A DNA stretch of 64,000 nt, taken from Curtobacterium sp. MCBD17_035 (GTDB lineage Bacteria > Actinomycetota > Actinomycetes > Actinomycetales > Microbacteriaceae). The position numbers and the translations under genes were made by a program. Positions 8,186 through 19,762 of the stretch are shown in pieces (the first letter of the stretch is position 1; each line of letters begins with the position of its first letter). Where the stretch lies: the NCBI RefSeq assembly GCF_003234815.2, contig NZ_CP126279.1, positions 2,170,001 through 2,234,000 on the forward strand, written 5' to 3'. Under the pieces are notes generated by a model. That model saw only the letters and a program-made list of their open reading frames with translations. It was not told the origin of the DNA and did no database searches.

Positions 8186-8434
8186 ATGGATTGGCGTGAC
8201 AAGGCCGCCTGCCTCACCGCGGACCCCGAGCTCTTCTTCCCGGTCGGGAACACCGGCCCGGCCGTCGACCAGATCGAGAAGGCGAAGTCGGTGTGCGCTC
8301 GGTGCACCGTCACCGAGACCTGTCTGCAGTACGCGCTCGAGACCTCGCAGGACTCGGGCGTCTGGGGCGGTCTGAGCGAGGACGAGCGTCGCGCGCTCAA
8401 GCGCCGCGCTGCCCGCGCACGTCGCGCCTCCTGA
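8186..8434 (+). CDS. whiB1: WhiB1-like iron-sulfur transcription factor
   Basis: 82 residues from an ATG with AAGGAG seven bases upstream. Four Cys at 9, 37, 40 and 46 give the C-x27-C-x2-C-x5-C pattern that holds a [4Fe-4S] cluster. GVWGG (58-62) is the WhiB turn and the end (LKRRAARARR) is a basic DNA-binding tail. The DPELFFPVGN segment and overall length match mycobacterial WhiB1/WblE, a nitric-oxide-sensitive essential regulator that works with the main sigma factor. It lies beside a PdtaS kinase gene in convergent orientation, the same neighbourhood as Rv3219/Rv3220c in Mycobacterium. About 220 bases upstream are free of genes and less GC-rich, so regulation there is likely. Confidence 0.95.
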   Translation: MDWRDKAACLTADPELFFPVGNTGPAVDQIEKAKSVCARCTVTETCLQYALETSQDSGVWGGLSEDERRALKRRAARARRAS

Positions 8435-8456
8435 CCGAGCGCACCCGTTCCGACGC

Positions 8457-8494
8457 CGACGGCGCCCGGTCCCCCAGGGGACCGGGCGCCGTCG
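8457..8494. terminator. Bidirectional terminator between whiB1 and pdtaS
   Basis: An 18-bp perfect inverted repeat (core GGCGCCCGGTCCCC and complement, two-base loop) sits about 22 bases after the whiB1 stop and serves convergent genes. On the plus strand it is followed by TCGTT, only weakly T-rich. Confidence 0.8.
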
Positions 8495-8569
8495 TCGTTC
8501 CACCCCACGTCGTCCTGCCGCGCCCGTCGTCCCTCGACTCGGACCCCGCGCGATCCCGAGGCCGAAGCC

Positions 8570-10063
8570 CTACGACTGCTCCGACCACCGGAAGGGGATG
8601 CCGATGGTGACCTCGGTACCGCTGCCGACCAAGGTGTGCCAGTCGATCGTGCCGCCGAGTTCGCCCTGGATCAGGGTCCGCACGATCTGCGTGCCGAGTC
8701 CCGCACCGACCTTGCCCTCGGGGAGTCCGCGCCCGTTGTCGCGCACCTGCACCTCGAGGTGGTCCTCGAACCGGTCGGCCACGATCTCGACCTCGCCGTC
8801 ACGGCCGTCGAGCCCGTGCTCCACCGCGTTCGTCACGAGTTCCGTGAGGCCGAGCGCCAACGGCGTCGCCGCTTCGCTCGGGAGCACACCGAACTCGCCC
8901 GTCTTCTTGGGGCGCACGGTCGTGTTGTGACTCGCCGCGACCTCGGTCACGAGCATGAGCACGCGGTCGAACACGTCGTCGAAGTCCACGTTCTGACTGA
9001 GACCGGTCGAGAGCGTGTCGTGGACGACCGCGATGGCGGCGACCCGACGCATCGCCTGCTGCAGGGCCTCCCGGGCCTCCTCCGAATGCGTGCGACGCGC
9101 CTGGATGCGGAGGAGCGACGCGACCGTCTGCAGGTTGTTCTTGACGCGGTGGTGGATCTCGCGGATCGTCGCGTCCTTCGTGATGAGCTCGCGCTCCTGG
9201 TGCCGCTGCTCGGTGACGTCACGGCAGAGCACGATCGCCCCGATGCGCTCCCCGTGGTCGCGCAGGGGGATCGCGCGGAGCGTCACGGTCACGCCCTTCG
9301 CCTCGATGTCGGTGCGCCACGGAGCGCGACCGGTCACGACGAGCGGCAGGGACTCGTCCACGACGAGTTGATTCCCGAGCAGCCCGGTCGTCACCTCGGC
9401 CAGGGAGAGCCCTTCGAGCTCGCCCTCGAAGCCCATCCGGTTGAAGGCACTGAGGCCGTTCGGGCTCGCGAAGGTGACGACGCCCCCGACGTCGAGTCGC
9501 AGGAGTCCGTCGGAGGCACGAGGAGCGCCCCGACGCGGACCGGTCGGTGCGCCGATGTCCGGGAAGTCCCCCGTGGCGATCATGCCGAACAGGTCGTTCG
9601 CGCTCGAGTTGAACGTCAGCTCCTGGCGGCTCGGCGTGCGCTGCTCGTTGACGTTCGAGTGGCGTGTGACGACGGCGATGGGCGCCTCCGTCGTCTGGGC
9701 GCTCGTGGCGGACAACCGACGCAGGACCGGGATCGCGCGCACGCGGGTCGGGGTGTCCTCGTACCAGTCGGGCTCCGCCGAGTCGACGATCTCGCTGCGT
9801 TCGAAGCACTGGGTGATCTGGTCGCGCCACTCGTCCCGCACGCCCTGCCCGACGACGTCGCGGTAGAACAGCGTCGCGGCGGACGACGGCCGCGCGTGCG
9901 CGACGGCCACGAACGAGCCGTCCTCCGCGGGCACCCACACCACGATGTCGGCGAACGACAGGTCGGCGAGGAGCTGACCGTCGCCCACGAGCAGGTGGAG
10001 CCACTCGACGTCCGCGTCGGTGGACCGGCCTTGGGCGAGAACGAGGTCACTGAGGGTCGACAC
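8570..10063 (-). CDS. pdtaS: PdtaS-type sensor histidine kinase (HisKA_2)
   Basis: 497 soluble residues from a GTG at 10063. Order: an N-terminal GAF-like sensor (about 1-165, with FADIVVWVPAEDGSFVAVAHARP), a PAS domain (about 180-290, ending VLCRDVTEQ), the HisKA_2 box EIHHRVKNNLQTVASLLRIQ with phospho-His304, and an HATPase with LTELVTNAVEHGLDG and RDNGRGLP. This matches mycobacterial PdtaS, which phosphorylates the antiterminator PdtaR to control RNA elongation of target genes and responds to nutrients or cyclic dinucleotides. No PdtaR gene lies in the window, which is usual because the pair is normally unlinked. It is convergent with whiB1. Confidence 0.92.
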   Translation of the reverse strand: MSTLSDLVLAQGRSTDADVEWLHLLVGDGQLLADLSFADIVVWVPAEDGSFVAVAHARPSSAATLFYRDVVGQGVRDEWRDQITQCFERSEIVDSAEPDWYEDTPTRVRAIPVLRRLSATSAQTTEAPIAVVTRHSNVNEQRTPSRQELTFNSSANDLFGMIATGDFPDIGAPTGPRRGAPRASDGLLRLDVGGVVTFASPNGLSAFNRMGFEGELEGLSLAEVTTGLLGNQLVVDESLPLVVTGRAPWRTDIEAKGVTVTLRAIPLRDHGERIGAIVLCRDVTEQRHQERELITKDATIREIHHRVKNNLQTVASLLRIQARRTHSEEAREALQQAMRRVAAIAVVHDTLSTGLSQNVDFDDVFDRVLMLVTEVAASHNTTVRPKKTGEFGVLPSEAATPLALGLTELVTNAVEHGLDGRDGEVEIVADRFEDHLEVQVRDNGRGLPEGKVGAGLGTQIVRTLIQGELGGTIDWHTLVGSGTEVTIGIPFRWSEQS

Positions 10064-10202
10064 GGAGCAAGTCTAAGTGGCCGCCTCCGGTCCTCCCCGC
10101 GACCGTCCCCACCTCGGTCCGGGGATTAAATGTCACATTCCAACGGTCAGTAGCCTGAGGGCGTGGCCGGGGAGGCCGCACCACCGCACCACGAGGGGGC
10201 TC

Positions 10203-10796
10203 ATGGACGACCGTGCCGCACAGCGCACCGACGACGGACCGGAGGGACGGGGCACGCGCCGTCAGGGGCGGCACGCCCTGACCGAGCACGGAGCGCAGCC
10301 GGCTCCTCCGCTGCCCACGGCGCTCGACGGCGCGGTCCTCCGCCCCACGCCTCCCGGGCACGAGCCGGATCGCTCTGCCGAGCACGCGCCGCGGCGCACC
10401 GCCGGGCCGCGCCGGCTCCGCCGCGCCGACGCCGCACCGCAGCCCCCTCGCGCAGCGCTGCCGGACCCCACCCCCGTCGCGCGGGACCTCGCCCGCTGTG
10501 TCGTCGAGATCCTCGCCGGCGCCCGTGAACTCGACCAGATCGCGCGGTGGGTGACGGACGACGTGCACCGACACCTCCAGGTCCGCGTCCGGTTGGCGGC
10601 CCGCGCGCGGTCGGTACGCCGGACGGCGCCGCGCCGGCCCGTCTTCTCGATCGGTTCGGTGATCGTCCGCGAACCGAGCGACGGTGTCGCCGAGGCCACC
10701 GTCATCGTGCATGCACGGGCACGAACTCGTGCGGTCGCGATCCGCCTGGAGGGCCGCGACGGCCGATGGCGCGCGACCGCGGTCAGCGTCCTCTGA
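10203..10796 (+). CDS. Rv3235-like protein (DUF6459)
   Basis: 197 residues from an ATG after a G-rich GAGGGGG. The first 100 residues are Arg/Pro/Ala-rich and look disordered. The C-terminal half holds the recognisable part, with DLARCVVEILAGARELDQIARWV, a short beta-rich section and VHARARTRAVAIRLEGRDGRWRATAVSVL. This resembles the Rv3235 family found close to secA in many Actinobacteria. The fold resembles small SnoaL/NTF2-like or SecA-accessory proteins but no function is established. A candidate -10 (TAGCCT, 10151-10156) lies about 50 bases upstream. It is convergent with secA. Confidence 0.75.
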   Translation: MDDRAAQRTDDGPEGRGTRRQGRHALTEHGAQPAPPLPTALDGAVLRPTPPGHEPDRSAEHAPRRTAGPRRLRRADAAPQPPRAALPDPTPVARDLARCVVEILAGARELDQIARWVTDDVHRHLQVRVRLAARARSVRRTAPRRPVFSIGSVIVREPSDGVAEATVIVHARARTRAVAIRLEGRDGRWRATAVSVL

Positions 10797-10798
10797 CC

Positions 10799-10862
10799 AC
10801 CGGCGCGGACCGCACCGGAGCGCAGGGCTGACCGGCGCGGACCGCACCGGAGCGCAGGGCTC
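10799..10862. repeat. 32-bp tandem repeat, two copies plus a fragment
   Basis: A 32-base unit beginning ACCGGCGCGGACCGCACC lies at 10799-10830 and again at 10831-10862 with one mismatch at the last base, followed by ACCGGCGA as the beginning of a third. It starts three bases after the stop codon of the Rv3235-like gene. Confidence 0.95.
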
Positions 10863-10886
10863 ACCGGCGACGGGTGCGGGAACGCC

Positions 10887-10921
10887 GAACGGCGACGGCC
10901 CGAGGAGGACCGCCGCCGTTC
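10887..10921. terminator. Hairpin between convergent Rv3235-like gene and secA
   Basis: Fifteen-base arms beginning GAACGGCG with two mismatches around a five-base loop, 15 bases after the secA stop codon. No T-tract follows, as is usual for GC-rich actinobacterial terminators. Confidence 0.6.
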
Positions 10922-10936
10922 CGGGAACGCTCCCGG

Positions 10937-13750
<2,814 letters not shown>

Positions 13751-13829
13751 TCGAGACTCCTCATGGTGTCGTCTGGCGCTGATCGCTCGGGGCCTCCGGA
13801 CGGCCGGTCGCGCGCGCCTGATCAGCCAG

Positions 13830-13835
13830 CCATGC
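13830..13835 (-). promoter_or_regulatory. Candidate -10 element for secA
   Basis: TAGCAT on the minus strand, about 80 bases before the TTG start, within a short less GC-rich patch. No convincing -35 is visible. Confidence 0.35.
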
Positions 13836-13912
13836 TAGCAACCTCCGCGCCCGCACACCTGGGCAGCGGGCGCTGCCGGAGCCGATGGGTGCGCCCGTTC
13901 GCTCGGGGCGGA

Positions 13913-13959
13913 CACGAGGGCCCCGACCGCACCGAGTGGTGCCGAGCGGGGCCCTCGTG
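13913..13959 (-). terminator. Terminator after hpf
   Basis: Thirteen-base perfect stem, CACGAGGGCCCCG (13913-13925) with 13947-13959, about 15 bases after the hpf stop codon. It separates hpf from secA transcription. Confidence 0.8.
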
Positions 13960-13973
13960 GTCGTGCGCGGAGG

Positions 13974-14675
13974 TCAGACGGTCACGCCAGCGCGTTCGAC
14001 CGTCGCGGCCTCTTGCTGGACGGGTGCGGCGTCGTCCAGGGCGATGACGCCGTAGTCCCAGCCCTTGCGGCGGTACACGACGCTGGGGCGTTCCGTCTCA
14101 GCGTCGATGAAGAGGTAGAAGTCGTGGCCGACGAGCTCCATGTAGTACAGCGCGTCGTCGACGGTCATCGGGGACGACGCGAAGACCTTCGTGCGGATGA
14201 CGACGGGGTTGTAGGCGTCCTCGTCCGTCGCCTGGGCCTCGTCCGTCACGACGGGCAGGCTGCCGGTCGCGACCGTCTCGATGAGCGTGCCGTCGGCGGG
14301 CACGACGTCCATCGTGGCGAACCCGTCACCCGCCGCCTCGGCGACCGAGGTCGGGCGGTGACGGCCCCGGTGGACCTTCTTGCGGTCCTTCGCACGCCGC
14401 AACCGTTCGGCGATGCGGGCGAACGCCAGGTCGAACGCCGCGTACTTGTCGGACGCGGTCGACTCGGCGCGGATGAGCGGCCCGGGGCCGATGAGGGTGA
14501 GCTCGACGCGGTCGTCGCCGCTCGCCCCGCTGCTCTTCTCGTGGTGTCGACTGACCCGGACCTCGAAGGCCACGGCACGATCGGCGAGCGCGTCGATCTT
14601 CGCGGACTTCTCCTCGGCGTAGGCGCGGAAACGGTCGGTGATCCCGACGTTCCGTCCCGTGATCGAGATGTCCAT
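13974..14675 (-). CDS. hpf: Long-form ribosome hibernation-promoting factor
   Basis: 233 residues from the ATG at 14675, preferred over an ATG four codons earlier because GGGAG sits six bases before it. The N-terminal S30AE domain (about 1-110) begins MDISITGRNVGITDRFR and has a charged LRRAKDRKKVHRGRHR end. The C-terminal domain, with YNPVVIRTKVFASSPM and YYMELVGHDFYLFIDAET, dimerises to join two 70S ribosomes into inactive 100S particles in stationary phase. Length is that of the long form. Position before secA and after comF is conserved in Actinobacteria. Confidence 0.97.
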   Translation of the reverse strand: MDISITGRNVGITDRFRAYAEEKSAKIDALADRAVAFEVRVSRHHEKSSGASGDDRVELTLIGPGPLIRAESTASDKYAAFDLAFARIAERLRRAKDRKKVHRGRHRPTSVAEAAGDGFATMDVVPADGTLIETVATGSLPVVTDEAQATDEDAYNPVVIRTKVFASSPMTVDDALYYMELVGHDFYLFIDAETERPSVVYRRKGWDYGVIALDDAAPVQQEAATVERAGVTV

Positions 14676-14738
14676 GGCGGCTCCCATCCAGACTCGGCGC
14701 GTCGCCTCCTCGTGGCGACTCCAGACGCCTTTCGAGCG

Positions 14739-14744
14739 AGCGTA
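14739..14744 (-). promoter_or_regulatory. Candidate -10 element for hpf
   Basis: TACGCT on the minus strand about 64 bases before the hpf ATG, in the only plausible promoter gap between comF and hpf. The -35 region is weak. Confidence 0.4.
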
Positions 14745-14765
14745 GACCCGGGTGCACGCGACGAT

Positions 14766-15458
14766 TCAGGGTCCGGTCCCAGCCTCCGACGGGGAGGACG
14801 GCTCCACGCTCGCCGTCGCCACGCACCGCACCACGCGGCCGCCCGCGGCGCGGACCGCCCGGATCGCCTCGGCCATGGTCACCCCGGTCGTCACGACGTC
14901 GTCGACGAGCACGACGGCGCGGTCGCGCACGTCCACCGCGCGGAGGGTGCCGACCGTCGCGGTCACCCGGTCCACCGCCGACAGCGACTTCTGGCCGCCG
15001 TCGCGCCTGCCGCGGGCCCGCGGGTCCGGCACCCGTCGGAGCACGCGAGCGGTCCGGAAACCACCGCGACGGAGCAGGACGACGACCGGGTCGAATCCCC
15101 GCCGCCGACGTCCCGCCCGCGAGGACGGCACCCGGACCACGACCGCGTCGGGCGCCTCGGCGAGCGCCCCCCGGAGTGCCCGCACGGTGGGGCGGGCGAG
15201 CGGTCCGACGACGTCGAGCCGTCCGTGCACCTTGAACGCGAGCACGAGGGCCCGGGCCGTCCCCCGGTAGGTGAACGGGGCGTCGAGCCGGACGCCGGCC
15301 ACGAGCCGGACGCACGACGGGGTCGCGGCGAGGTCCTCGAGACACGCGTGGCACACCGGGCGGTCGTCACGCCCGCACACGACGCACGACACCGGCAGCA
15401 GCACGCCGAGCGCCTCGATCGCCGCGTCCCGCCACCGGTCGGCTTCCCGCTCCCCCAT
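14766..15458 (-). CDS. ComF-family phosphoribosyltransferase-like protein
   Basis: 230 residues from the ATG at 15458; longer upstream starts add a non-conserved Arg-rich stretch. Four cysteines, C25-x2-C28 and C36-x2-C39 (SCVVCGRDDRPVCHACL), form a probable zinc site. A type I phosphoribosyltransferase fold follows with the PRPP-binding motif VVLVDDVVTTGVT near residue 190. Segments PSSRAGRRRRGFDPV and GQKSLSAVDR are ComF hallmarks. ComF proteins are needed for DNA uptake in naturally competent species, where they act with the ComFA helicase, but they are also kept in non-competent Actinobacteria, so competence should not be inferred here. Confidence 0.9.
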   Translation of the reverse strand: MGEREADRWRDAAIEALGVLLPVSCVVCGRDDRPVCHACLEDLAATPSCVRLVAGVRLDAPFTYRGTARALVLAFKVHGRLDVVGPLARPTVRALRGALAEAPDAVVVRVPSSRAGRRRRGFDPVVVLLRRGGFRTARVLRRVPDPRARGRRDGGQKSLSAVDRVTATVGTLRAVDVRDRAVVLVDDVVTTGVTMAEAIRAVRAAGGRVVRCVATASVEPSSPSEAGTGP

Positions 15459-15559
15459 GCCTCGATCGTCGCGCCGCGGCCGCGTGACTCGGCGCCGGAT
15501 CAATCAGTCGGTGGACGGCGGTCCGGACGGGAGCGCCGGGGGAGGACGGGCCTCCCGGC

Positions 15560-17230
15560 CTACCGCTGCGTGCCGAGGACGGCCGCCGTCACGCCGCTGT
15601 CGTCCCAGCCACCGCCGCTCTCGGCGAGCACACGGCCGTCGGTCATGCGCAGGAGCAGCGAGTCGGACGCACCGCCGACGATCGTCGTCGCCGAGCCGGA
15701 CGGGCGGTTGAGCGTCGTCGAACGCCCGCCGATGGTCGACGACGTCACGGTCGAGCCGGTCGCGGTGGAGCCGAGCGACGCCACCTCGAGGTCGCTCTGC
15801 CACGTCGCGTCGACCGGGGTGCCCGCGGCGACCGGCACCCGGACGGGTGCGCCGAGCGCGGTCGGCTGCTTCTGCGAGTTCCGGAGCACGCCCATGACGT
15901 ACAGGGCGGCACCCTCGTCGGTGTCGATGAGCGCGAGTGCCCGGGTGGCGTCCCGCGACACGCGGAACGCGACGAGTCGGCCGTCGGGCAGGCTCGACGA
16001 GATCGGGTGCGCATCGCCCTCGAGCCCGTACGCGACGACCGACCGGGGGTCCGCCGCCTGGGCCGACCACACGAAGCCCTCGTCGTCGATGGACGGCGCG
16101 ACGAGACCGCTCCGCGTGTCCACCTGCACGGGAGCGCTCGAGCCGGACCGGACGGCGTCCACGCCGTCCGCCGTGCCGACCGCGGCGGAGGTGCCCGCCG
16201 CCGTCACCTCGAGTGACGTCGGGTCGAGGCCGCGGATCTTGTCCGCGATGCCGGCGAGTTGGTCGACGGCTCCCGCGGCTGCGTTGCCGACGGCGTTCTT
16301 CGCGACGACGAGCGGCCGGGCGTCGACGTCGGGGTCGCGTTCGGCGTTCGTGCCCGTCGAGTCGGGCACGTCGAGGCTCGTGCCCTCGACCGTGATCGTC
16401 ACGGACGAGATGCTCGCGACCGACGCCAGGCTCGCGGTGAGCTGCTCGCGCATCCGGACCTTCTCGACCGTGGTCGCTTTCAGCGCGTCACTCGTCAGGT
16501 CGACCTGGGCGGACCCGCTCTCGATCGTCACGGCGTTGAGGGACAGCTGCGTGCCCTCGGGGAACGCCGTGACGACCGCTCCCTTGAGCCACTCGCTCGG
16601 CCCGGCGAGCAGCGCGCTCGCGATCCGCGTGCTCGTCGACGACCGGGCGAGGAACCACCGTTCCTCGGGCACGAGGTAGTGGTACGTCGGGTCGTAGAAG
16701 TACAGGGCGTGCGCCTGGAACACCGACTCGAAGCTGACGGGCGACAGGATGATCCCGCCGGGCGCGTAGCTGATCCGCCACTGCCCGTGTTCCTTGCGGA
16801 ACTGGAACGTCAGCGTCGACGTCGCGTCGCTGTCGGCCTGCGTGTACTCGCCGTCGGCGTCCACCGTGGCCGACACCGTCATCGTGTACGAGAGCCGACG
16901 GTCCCCGGTGCGCGCGACGGTGCCGCTCCCCTGGCGGACGGTCACACTCTGCCGCGGGTTCCACCGCTGCGCGAACCCCGTCGTCAGGAACTCCCGTGCC
17001 ACCGCGTAGTTGTCCTGGGCACCGGTGGCCGCGTCGATGAACTGTCGGAGGACGGTCTCCTGGTCCGAGCCCTTGACCGGCCCGTTCGGGCGGTAGTCGA
17101 CGCCGGACGGCGCCTGGTCCTCGACGCGGCCGCCCTTCTGCACGGCACCGCCGGTCGGGATCGCGGCGCAGGCGGTGAGCACGACGAGCACGAGCGTCGC
17201 GACGAGCGCGGTGAGGACGCGCCGGGTCAC
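15560..17230 (-). CDS. lpqB: Lipoprotein LpqB, partner of MtrAB
   Basis: 556 residues from a GTG that overlaps the mtrB stop by four bases (GTGA). The signal peptide ends in lipobox LTAC with lipidated Cys21. A GerMN-like domain follows (about residues 190-290, with EGTQLSLNAVTIESGSAQVDL) and a C-terminal beta-propeller-like region (FVWSAQAADPRSVVAYG, LVAFRVSRDATRALAL). LpqB sits on the outer face of the membrane, binds the extracellular part of MtrB and modulates MtrA phosphorylation and cell division. The mtrA-mtrB-lpqB order is a hallmark of Actinobacteria. Confidence 0.96.
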   Translation of the reverse strand: MTRRVLTALVATLVLVVLTACAAIPTGGAVQKGGRVEDQAPSGVDYRPNGPVKGSDQETVLRQFIDAATGAQDNYAVAREFLTTGFAQRWNPRQSVTVRQGSGTVARTGDRRLSYTMTVSATVDADGEYTQADSDATSTLTFQFRKEHGQWRISYAPGGIILSPVSFESVFQAHALYFYDPTYHYLVPEERWFLARSSTSTRIASALLAGPSEWLKGAVVTAFPEGTQLSLNAVTIESGSAQVDLTSDALKATTVEKVRMREQLTASLASVASISSVTITVEGTSLDVPDSTGTNAERDPDVDARPLVVAKNAVGNAAAGAVDQLAGIADKIRGLDPTSLEVTAAGTSAAVGTADGVDAVRSGSSAPVQVDTRSGLVAPSIDDEGFVWSAQAADPRSVVAYGLEGDAHPISSSLPDGRLVAFRVSRDATRALALIDTDEGAALYVMGVLRNSQKQPTALGAPVRVPVAAGTPVDATWQSDLEVASLGSTATGSTVTSSTIGGRSTTLNRPSGSATTIVGGASDSLLLRMTDGRVLAESGGGWDDSGVTAAVLGTQR

Positions 17231-18948
17231 CGCTGCGGCCCTCCGTCGCCGTCGGCGGGGACGGCCGGGAGGCGCGGCTCGTCCTCCAGGTCGTCGAGCG
17301 CGGGCAACGGGATCACCGACCGCGTCACCGCGTCGCCGGCGCGGCGCGGGAGCGTCAGCACGAACACCGATCCGACCGTCGGCCGCGACCAGACGTCGAT
17401 CCGCCCGCCGTGCAGGTGTGCGTCCTCGAGGCTGATCGCGAGCCCCAGGCCGGTCCCGCCGATGGTCCGCTGTCGGCTCGGGTCGGCCCGCCAGAACCGG
17501 TCGAACACGCGCTCGACGTCCTGCGGGGGCATCCCGACGCCCTGGTCGCGCACGGCGATCGCGACCGTGTCGGCGTCGCTGTCGACCACGACCTGCACCG
17601 GCTTGGCCTCGCCGTGCTCGATCGCGTTCCCGACGAGGTTGCGGAGCACGCGCCGGATCCGTCGTCCGTCGGCCTGCACGACGACGTGGCCGCCCGGTGT
17701 GGCGACCTGCAGCTCGACTCCGGCCGACTCGGCGAGCGGCCGGAACTCGTCGACGATGTCGGTCGCGAGCGCCGCCGGCACGACCGGCTCCGTCTCGAGC
17801 TGCACCGCCTGGGCGTCGTACCGCGAGATCTCGAGCAGGTCCGCCAGCAGCAACTCGAACCGGTCGATCTGGGTGTGCAGGAGCTCGCTCGACCGGGCCA
17901 CCGCTGGTTCGAACGCGTGTCGGGCGTCGAACAGGACGTCGCCCGCGAGCCGGATGGTCGTCAGGGGCGTGCGGAGCTCGTGGGACACGTCCGACACGAA
18001 CCGCTGCTGCACGCGGGACAGCTCGGCGAGCTGGGTGATCTGCCGGCTCATCACGTCGGCCATGCCGTTGAAGCTCGTGGCGAGGATCGCGATGTCGTCC
18101 TCGCCCCGCACGGGGATGCGTTCGTCGAGTCGGCCGGCGGCGATCTTGCGGCTCGTCTCGGCCGCGACGCGCACCGGGCCGACGACGAGGCGGACGACGA
18201 GCGACGTGACGAGCGCGATGAGCACGACGAGCGCCACGCCGCCGACGGACAGCGTCTGCGACACGAAGTCCAGCGTCTTCTGCGCGTCGCTGAGGTCGTA
18301 GACGAGGTACAGCTCGTACTGCCCGGCGCTCGGGATCTGGAGCGTCGACCCGACCGCGAGCCCCGGTTCCCGTCGTCCGCCGTCCTCGAGCGCGACCGCC
18401 TGCAGCCGGAGCGCACCGGAGTCCTTCGCGACGGCCTTCCGCAACTCGGGCGTGATCACCGAGTCCGGGAAGTCGGGGCTGGCGATGTTCTGCAGCGTCT
18501 GCGTGGTGGACTGCCCCGGGGTGCGGAGGATGGCGATGCTCGTGCCGCCGGGGCTCGTCGTGGTGGTCAGGATCGAGGTCTGCGCCTCGTTCTGCAGCGT
18601 CTCGAGCTCGACCTGGTTGTTGTCCTCGGCGGCGGTGGCGGCGTCGAAGATGTTCTGCGCGAGGACCGTCGCACGTTCCGACTCGGCCTCGATCTGGTCC
18701 CGCCGTTGGGCGTAGACGTTGTTCGTGATGCTCAGGGTGATCGCGGTGCCGATGACGCTGACCGCGAGCCCGGTCGTCAGGACCGTGATGGCGACCGCGC
18801 GGAACAACAGGGACCGTCGCCAGAGGAACGCGACGGCGCGCCACCCCCGCCGGATCCATCGCCGGGTGCGCCGCCACACCTGCCGGACGGTGACCGCCCC
18901 GGGGGACGCGACGGATGTCGGCGTCGCGCGGGCCGCGGGCCTGGCCAA
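17227..18948 (-). CDS. mtrB: Sensor histidine kinase MtrB
   Basis: 573 residues if started at the TTG at 18948, three bases after the mtrA stop; the ribosome site is weak, and a later start is possible. Transmembrane helices at about 47-70 and 235-257 enclose an extracellular sensor. HAMP follows, then the H box VSDVSHELRTPLTTIRLAG with His323, the N box LRNLVGNAIEHGEA, and G boxes RDQGVGMPP and GTGLGLAIS. MtrB phosphorylates MtrA and links cell-wall status and division-site assembly to transcription. It belongs to one operon with mtrA and lpqB. Confidence 0.95.
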   Translation of the reverse strand: MARPAARATPTSVASPGAVTVRQVWRRTRRWIRRGWRAVAFLWRRSLLFRAVAITVLTTGLAVSVIGTAITLSITNNVYAQRRDQIEAESERATVLAQNIFDAATAAEDNNQVELETLQNEAQTSILTTTTSPGGTSIAILRTPGQSTTQTLQNIASPDFPDSVITPELRKAVAKDSGALRLQAVALEDGGRREPGLAVGSTLQIPSAGQYELYLVYDLSDAQKTLDFVSQTLSVGGVALVVLIALVTSLVVRLVVGPVRVAAETSRKIAAGRLDERIPVRGEDDIAILATSFNGMADVMSRQITQLAELSRVQQRFVSDVSHELRTPLTTIRLAGDVLFDARHAFEPAVARSSELLHTQIDRFELLLADLLEISRYDAQAVQLETEPVVPAALATDIVDEFRPLAESAGVELQVATPGGHVVVQADGRRIRRVLRNLVGNAIEHGEAKPVQVVVDSDADTVAIAVRDQGVGMPPQDVERVFDRFWRADPSRQRTIGGTGLGLAISLEDAHLHGGRIDVWSRPTVGSVFVLTLPRRAGDAVTRSVIPLPALDDLEDEPRLPAVPADGDGGPQR

Positions 18949-18951
18949 CGG

Positions 18952-19629
18952 CTAGCCCTGCGAGCCCGCCCGGTAGCCGACGCCGCGCACGGTGGTGACG
19001 ATGCGCGGGTTGTCCGGGTCGTGCTCGATCTTGGCGCGCAGCCGCTGCACGTGGACGTTGACCAGTCGCGTGTCCGCCTTGTAGTGGTACCCCCACACCT
19101 GCTCGAGCAGCATCTCGCGCGTGAACACCTGGTTCGGCTTCTCGGCGAGGGCGCGCAGCAGGTCGAACTCGAGCGGGGTGAGTGCGATCGGGGTGCGGCC
19201 GCGGCGGACCTCGTGCCCGGGGACGTCGACCGTGAGGTCCCCGACGGTGAGGACGGCCGCGTCGCTCGCCACCGGGCGCAGGCGCGTGCGGATGCGCGCG
19301 ACGAGCTCCTTCGGGTTGAACGGCTTGACCACGTAGTCGTCGGCACCGTTCTCGAGGCCGGACACGACGTCGGCGGTGTCGCCCTTGGCGGTGAGCATGA
19401 TGATCGGCGTGCCGCTCTCGGCACGGATCCGGCGACAGACCTCGATCCCGTCGACACCCGGCAGCATGACGTCGAGCAGCACGAGGTCCGGTCGCGTGCT
19501 CTGGAAGGCCTCGAGCGCGTCGGTGCCGTCCTCGCTGAACTCGAGCTCGAACCCCTCGGACCGGAGGACGATCCCGATCATCTCGGCGAGCGCCTGGTCG
19601 TCGTCGACGACGAGGATGCGCGGGCTCAT
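18952..19629 (-). CDS. mtrA: OmpR-family response regulator MtrA
   Basis: 225 residues from the ATG at 19629 with GAGGGGG just upstream; the frame continues further upstream without conservation. The receiver has acidic residues in VVDDDQ, the phospho-acceptor Asp53 in LLDVMLPG, the LTAKGDT switch and Lys102 in YVVKPFNP. The winged-helix domain (about 130-225) contains LTPLEFDLLRALAEKPNQVF and VNVHVQRLRAKIE. MtrA controls genes for cell-wall hydrolases, osmotic response and DNA replication. A minus-strand TATGGT at 19681-19686 is a possible -10. Confidence 0.97.
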   Translation of the reverse strand: MSPRILVVDDDQALAEMIGIVLRSEGFELEFSEDGTDALEAFQSTRPDLVLLDVMLPGVDGIEVCRRIRAESGTPIIMLTAKGDTADVVSGLENGADDYVVKPFNPKELVARIRTRLRPVASDAAVLTVGDLTVDVPGHEVRRGRTPIALTPLEFDLLRALAEKPNQVFTREMLLEQVWGYHYKADTRLVNVHVQRLRAKIEHDPDNPRIVTTVRGVGYRAGSQG

Positions 19630-19708
19630 GGTCCCCCTCAGGATCGGTGGTGCCGGGCGTTGCGACGCGCCCGTGCTGCCACCATAACCGAGGGACCCGG
19701 TCACGACG

Positions 19709-19759
19709 GCCGGGCGCGGCGGGGCGGCGGCCCGCGGGGATCGCCGCCGCGCCGCCCGG
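19709..19759 (-). terminator. GC-rich hairpin after ahcY
   Basis: Imperfect long inverted repeat (arms built from CCGGGCGCGGCGG and CCGCCGCGCCGCCCGG) immediately after the ahcY stop, before mtrA. It is without a T-tract, so confidence is moderate. Confidence 0.5.
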
Positions 19760-19762
19760 ACG

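Noticed and set aside
17231..19096. Upstream extension of lpqB to about 1,178 residues.
   Set aside because: The added part overlaps mtrB and mtrA in another frame and has no recognisable content; the lipobox near the GTG at 17230 fixes the lpqB start.
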